Assembly (NCBI GenBank): GCA_038501785.1
Contig: JBAMJR010000170.1
Span: 4,064,001-4,128,000, forward strand
DNA from: Myoxocephalus aenaeus
Lineage: Eukaryota > Chordata > Actinopteri > Perciformes > Cottidae
Direction: 5' to 3'
Length of the DNA: 64,000 bases
Positions within the stretch are counted from its first letter, which is position 1. The number at the start of each line of letters is the position of its first letter. The notes under the pieces were generated by a model, which saw nothing but the letters and a program-made list of their open reading frames with translations, was not told the DNA's origin and ran no database searches. A program made the translations under genes and the position numbers. Shown here piece after piece: positions 58,381-64,000 of this stretch.

Positions 58381-59170
58381 TATGTACATTTCTTGAGAAA
58401 AATGTTAATTATTAGTGATCCTGTGTATTAGAATGATGCACCGATAGCCCCATTATAACCTTTCCAATTGTTTAAATGATCAAAATTGTAGTACACAAAT
58501 AGCTACTTTAGCAATTGTGATGTCACGTTTAATAAGTCCATATTGACAAAGAGGTATCATGTTACAATACATCTTTCACACAAAACCATTTAAACAAATC
58601 ATTACAAACACACCACAAAATACAGGTCCACACTTTTTAATCCCTTTCAACATTGTTTGGAAGTGGAATGACATACATTTTGTCTTTGGACCTAACCATG
58701 CACATTGCAAGAAAAAGGCAGCATGGTGCAGACATGCTAGCTTGCCTCTATTGTTTTTTCTTTTTTTCTTTAAACATGCTGGTGTAGGTTTTACGCACAA
58801 AGTATTGACTTCAAAATTGTTGCCGGTTTTCTTCCAAATCTAAACAAAACGGAAGTCTATTTTCAACACTTTAACTTCATCTCTGAGGTCTCTTTTTGGT
58901 TGGGTATCTGTAATTTCAGAGTTAGCAGGGAGGAGTAAGGACATACAAAGGGGGTGACAGGGTCAGCAAGTAAGAATCAGTAGACACCAGAGGCGAGAAG
59001 TGGAGGGGAGGGCCAGACCTTTAGCGGGGAGGATGGACGTGGAAGTGATAGATGGGTGGAGGGCGAACAACCTCCAGCTGGTGGCCAATTAGAGAGATCA
59101 GGTGGAGTTCTCTGATGGTGCTGACCGAAAACACACATCTTCTCAGTGGATGTCAGTGCTCTCTCTCTTA

Positions 59171-59194
59171 TCTCTCTCTCTCTCTCTCTCTCTC
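59171..59194. repeat. Short CT microsatellite
   Basis: About 12 CT units after an interrupted CT stretch. Confidence 0.85.
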
Positions 59195-60473
59195 CGCATA
59201 TAATTGGACTGGTCTGTGATTTAATCACACTGGTTTGTACAGGGCTTACTTCTGTTTAAGTTTTAAAGTATGGTTTATTTATTTCAGGTCTGCTATTAAC
59301 TGTGAATTGGAGTTTACAACACAATCTGGGATCAAAGTATTGTCTCATCAGGATGATGGTACAAATAAATAAGCATTACTTTGTCAGAAAGACATGTAAC
59401 TTAAACCTGGATTCTTGCATTTTTTGTCATATCAAACCCTTTATGTATATAGTGTTGGCATCCCACTTGCTGCTTAAATCAAACTGCGCGGAGCTCTAAG
59501 AGCAGTATTGATTGATACCTGATGGACAGGTTGAGTGGTCCAATGGAAGAAGAGAGGCCAGAGATCAGGGTCAAAACCATGCTTCCCTGATCGATCCACA
59601 ACAGCTCAAAGAAAAGAGGTCAAGTTGTCATGCTCCCTGCTCTCTTGTTGTGTGTGTGGGGGGTCTGGAAGAGGAAGAGGAACGGCCCAGAATAAACAAC
59701 ATCAATCACCATCCAGAACGTCACCCCGTGCATATGTGAATATGATCCTGTTCCCTTACATTCGTGTTTACCATCCTCTACTTTGATTGGCAGCCCTGCA
59801 GAGTTAGCATTCTAAAGAGGCAGCCGTAGAACACAGCCTTGAAGACCGACTTCAGGAGTTGAGATGTGCATGTGGATTGAATGTGGCAGCAGGGGAGGGC
59901 TGGTAAAAACGGCAACTGAATACCGCCTCTGCTCTGCATCACCCTGACAGGACGTCTTCGTTGTTGCTTGCCCAGGGGAACACATTACTCCGCCATTACG
60001 CTGTTTGCATCCACATTGATTTTCTTCCTCATCACCATCCACTTTGAGGCAATGTAAATAACGCCTGACGCTCACCAATTGCCAGATGCTCATTCGCCCG
60101 CTTGCTAGTAAGTGGAACTCACATCTATTTGACTTGTAATTGTCTTTGGCGCTCAATTGTTTTGCAAAGAGGCATAACACATTTTGATCCAGCAGTAGTG
60201 CTCCCTTGAGATGTTGAGAGCAACTTTTACAACACCTTGGATACTGTAAATGGAGAGTATAACTTGCCTGAAACTGGAGTTGAAACCATTCAGCGTATTG
60301 ACATTACTCCCGAGGCTCTAAAACCAAAAAAAAGAGCCATTCTGTTAAAGAAAATAGCCGCATCACAGTTCAATGATTGCAGCATTTTACAGAAAGAGTT
60401 CCCAAACAAAACTTATCTCTTTGTTTTCCGTTCTGGTAACTTTTGCAAACTCTATTTCCCTTGAGGGATATCT

Positions 60474-60512
60474 TCTTTTCTTTTTTCTTTCTTTCTTTCA
60501 ATTTTTTTTCTT
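60474..60512. repeat. TTTC/poly-T pyrimidine tract
   Basis: Degenerate TTTC units merging into a poly-T run; low-complexity pyrimidine sequence. Confidence 0.75.
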
Positions 60513-61501
60513 CATACAAGCCTTTGCTGACAACACAAAGCATCCTGCGTAAATGCAACTTTTTTTCTTCCCTGTTAAGAGATCTGAGAGCCCAATAGGG
60601 TTTTGATCCCTGTAGGTCGCCTCCCATCCTTTGTCCACTCTCTTTTAACCTTATACCTTATGGACTTGAGACACTGACATTCAGCAAGCTATGGATTATC
60701 CCTGCAGTGCTGATATGTGTCAGCTTGTCCCAACCCGTAGAGGGAGCACGTCTGTGCTTGTGAGAGAGTCAGAAAGAGATAAAGAGTTGTTGCAGGAGAG
60801 TACAGAACACTGGATATATATTGATTGGCTGTTAGGTTGACTCACCTGAGAGCGAGTGAATCTTCTTCGGAACTGTTTTTTTTAAGCCCACGGGCAGTTT
60901 TCTCCAGTTTCCGATGGGAGTTACAGCAATATGAGTATGTTTTATTGTTGTGAAGATGAATGCCTCAACTTTTTGTTTTGTGTTTTCAAAGAGAGTGATG
61001 CGTCTTTTATGTTAGGGCTCCTGAAATTGTACTGCAGCACATATTATGTTTTAATTTATCCACTGCCTGATTGTTGTGCAATGGTATATATGTATGCATA
61101 CAACCATGAAAATGTGTTTGTGTGCATGCTATTTACCATGTGGGTAACACACTCGTCCCATACTCTCTCCTACTGGGATTAAACTGCAGTCCATAATGTC
61201 AATCACTTTTAAGAATTTCCTTTAAGTGAAAGTGATTATGGATGCGATTTGATTGTGAAACATATCCTCTGACCATTGTTTTCCTGCCAGCACAAGAAGA
61301 TGTGGCTTCCCACCTGTGATCGCGAACGTCCCCTGCTTGAAAACATCATTTATTGAACGTTGTGTCACTATGGCAGTTATTTTCTGCAAGGGAGTGCAGA
61401 GTATTGGCAGCGTATGCCAGGGCACTTTGCATAGATGTGTTTTTAAATGGATGCTGTGTGCTGGTTGAGTGGGCATATATTGTCTGGGTGACTGTTGAAT
61501 A

Positions 61502-61522
61502 CCCCCCCCCCCCCCCCCCCCC
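61502..61522. repeat. Poly-C homopolymer (21 bp)
   Basis: An uninterrupted run of 21 C. Such runs are prone to sequencing and assembly length errors. Confidence 0.9.
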
Positions 61523-61694
61523 ATCTCTTATGCTGTGGCCTGTTTCTCACAACACGGACTGGTGGAGTAGAGGAAGAGTTTTGCTATGGAGCTTTACCGG
61601 TAATTCATTACAACATCACTAGTCTGGTCACGTATAGGACGATCTGAGTGTGGTGTTTCTCTCCCTCTCGCTGTGTCTCTTTATCTGTCTCAGT

Positions 61695-61698
<4 letters not shown>

Positions 61699-61740
<42 letters not shown>
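61699..61740. repeat. (CT)21 microsatellite
   Basis: A pure CT array of about 42 bp, in a CT-rich neighbourhood. Confidence 0.93.
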
Positions 61741-61745
<5 letters not shown>

Positions 61746-62285
61746 CTGCTGTGTGGGTGTCATAAAGCATCTGAGGGGATAGTTTGATCTGATTGTCTAA
61801 TGAAAGTCAATAGTCTATCATCATACGTCCTATTGTCGTTTATTGGAAGTGGTGCTCTCTTCATAAAACCCACATACGAATGAGCTAAAACAAAAGCAAA
61901 CTAAGGATAATGAACCGTGTTCTTTGCTTTCAGTAAAGTTTTCCAGATTCCAGAGTTTGAGACGCAGCTCAGTGTATTCGTGAAGTGCATGTCAGAAGAT
62001 TTGCTTTTGATTTGTGCATTCGCAAACACCGGTTACTGTTGACTCATGTATTCCCCTAACTTTGTATGCTTGTTGCAATGGGAATGATATGCATATATCT
62101 GAAAGCCCACAACCATACTTCTCTAAACTTTGCAATGGAGAAAGTTCATGCGAAGATAAACATTGGTTGAGATGGAAATGTCTCACCGCTGATGTGAGGG
62201 ATGGTAATAAAGCCCCGACGCACGTCAAGCATCGTCACATCAAAGACAACAAAAGAAGAGCCCCCAGATCGCGTTGTGAGGGGCT

Positions 62286-62291
<6 letters not shown>

Positions 62292-62321
<30 letters not shown>
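62292..62321. repeat. (AT)15 microsatellite
   Basis: A short AT array; the frames with repeated Tyr-Ile are artefacts. Confidence 0.9.
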
Positions 62322-62324
<3 letters not shown>

Positions 62325-64000
62325 CAACTGCATCTATCACATCATCTTATCTTGCTGGATCCCTGTCTGTTTTTTTTCTGACCTACAAATTTATTTCTAT
62401 GTCTATCTCTTCAAACTCTCTCGATTCATCTACCACTTTACCTCTCCCTATTCCCCACCCTGCAGATGAGTCAGCCCTGCAGCTGATCTTGCTAAGGTTC
62501 TTTTAGATTAATTGTGAAGACCGCATTACTTTTGTTATTTTGTTAGTTTTTGACTTTTGGAGTTTGACATAGTGTAAATACAATACCACTTTTGCAAAGT
62601 TGTGGGTAGTAATGAACAGGTTTTTTTTTCCTACTGTCCAATCGTGGTTCCTTAAGATCGCAGATCGGCGATGCTATCGCCAGGGGGCATGTGGCATGGC
62701 TCAGCATCTGACGGAATTTTTTATTAATCAAACCTTTAAAGAGCAACTGCACACACTTCACTGCTGTAAACTAAATAATATGACTGTACTTTGATGAAAT
62801 GCATCACTGCTGGTGTTAATAGCAACGTCTCTTGACAAAATTGATTAAAATCTGCAATTGATGGTTGAAAATGGCTGAAAACGTCATCTACTATTTGACA
62901 TCTAATCAGAGCAAATGATGGAAGAGATGATTTGTTCAGTGATATCGTTAAAAAAAGACTAATCAAAAATGCTAAAAGAAAGACATACACAAAACAAAAC
63001 AGCAAGACACCAGTAATCAATTTGCAACTCCTCCTCCCAGTCCTTTGTGGTAGTTGTCAAACTGGACCCACGGCCCTGTCTTCTCTTTATCACTCAAAGG
63101 AAAAAATTATTAACAAAATTGCCTGTTTTTTATATGATGGCATACAGAAATTGTTAACATTAAATATACTACAAGTGAATTTTGTGGGTCCAACAGCTGG
63201 ATGATAAGGCGGCGATGGTCTAAAGCTTACACATTCCTCATAAACCTCCTGTTTACTCTTCATCACTCTTCTTACTTTTTATTTATTTTTACAGATTATT
63301 TAGAGCATTTTACAGTGGAGGGAAAGAAATGAGTTCAGGACCTCGCCGCATCCTGCTGCCGATGTCGAAGGCGGTATTGTTACAACCTAAAAATGCATAC
63401 TCATAATAATGTCTGCAATCACAATAGTTCATACATTTTGATATGAAGGTTCATTGAGGGTGTATACCATTCACCTGCCCATCAGTAGATGGGGGAAGAT
63501 GTCCCAGAGCAGAAACAAATATACATTAAGACTTTGAAATAGCTGGCAAAACTAGGAGAATAAGCAATTTAGATGCCAACATTAACACTGGTCCATACTG
63601 TATGCATTTTTGGAATAAATACATTAGTTAGTCTGAGAAAAGAATCAATGTCAAGATTATTCTGAATATTATCTGTTCTAGAAAGGACTCATGACTTGCT
63701 TGTGTGTAAAACCAGGTCTTTAAATTTAAATGTGCCCAATTAATAGCTTTCAAAAAACATTTCAAAAGGTCACCTCTGCCGTCTTCTTGAATGTCTTTCC
63801 CCCCATTTTCACTCTTTCTGTTCTGCAGTGTCAGCTTTATACATCTAAAACCATAGTTTGGCTTATGGGCCTGTGCTTGACCAAAAGATCAATAGCTGTC
63901 TTTGCCAGTCTCCCCGCTACAGCCCCTTTTGTCTGAGTCAGGATTTATTAACCGCAGCACTTGGTTGAAGACTCAATCTGCAACTTGCCATCGATCAAAA

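Larger units (their letters stand above)
56434..64000 (+). other. csmd2: Intron within CUB2 (3' end outside window)
   Basis: Starts with a strong GTGAGT donor. No exon encoding the second half of CUB2 was found before the window ends, so the intron is longer than 7.5 kb. It contains the palindromic tandem block at 57950-58380, CT arrays, a C21 homopolymer and an AT array. Stretches 56440-57940, 58390-59160, 59200-61500 and 62330-64000 look like ordinary intron. The acceptor-like TTTTTACAG near 63294 is followed by an in-frame stop and has no CUB similarity. Confidence 0.85.

Noticed and set aside
63285..63360. Exon for the second half of CUB2 after the TTTTTACAG acceptor-like site
   Set aside because: The sequence after the AG does not encode the expected LTG-type CUB continuation, and the frame that would complete the Trp codon runs into stops.

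Overview
The window looks like teleost fish nuclear DNA. The evidence is long spliceosomal introns, about two dozen long dinucleotide arrays, and fish-type DNA transposons: a Tol2-like hAT element, PIF/Harbinger-like MITEs, a TA-flanked MITE and a tRNA-derived SINE. The species cannot be fixed from the sequence; a percomorph-type fish is my guess.

I can support one protein-coding gene, on the + strand. It is the N-terminal part of a CSMD family gene (CUB and Sushi multiple domains), most likely csmd2. Four coding exons are visible: 6400-6616 (first half of CUB1), 24302-24414 (second half of CUB1), 51915-52109 (a complete Sushi/CCP domain) and 56226-56433 (first half of CUB2). Reading frames join exactly across the three internal introns, with phases 2, 1 and 1. 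The signal-peptide exon lies upstream of the window and the rest of the gene downstream. The exons total 733 bp, so about 99% of the window is intron.

Layout: 1-6399 is the 3' part of the intron before CUB1, with a truncated MITE at its start. 6617-24301 (17.7 kb) holds a very long GA array, a complete 330-bp MITE related to the one at the start but inverted, a Tol2-like hAT element with another repeat nested in it, and a SINE. 24415-51914 (27.5 kb) holds a 1.7-kb fold-back element with arms of about 660 bp, a hAT-like element, two Harbinger-like MITEs of one family and many CA/TA arrays. 52110-56225 is a short intron with one CA array. 56434-64000 holds an unusual block of tandem palindromes ending in a perfect 46-bp palindrome.

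CSMD proteins are large type I membrane proteins with alternating CUB and Sushi domains, implicated in complement control and neural development. The visible exons encode the extracellular N-terminus. I found no operon-like system, CRISPR array, rRNA or functional tRNA gene, and no convincing second protein gene. The most unusual items are the fold-back element with promoter-like arms, the palindromic tandem block, and a tandem NAG acceptor at the CUB2 exon.
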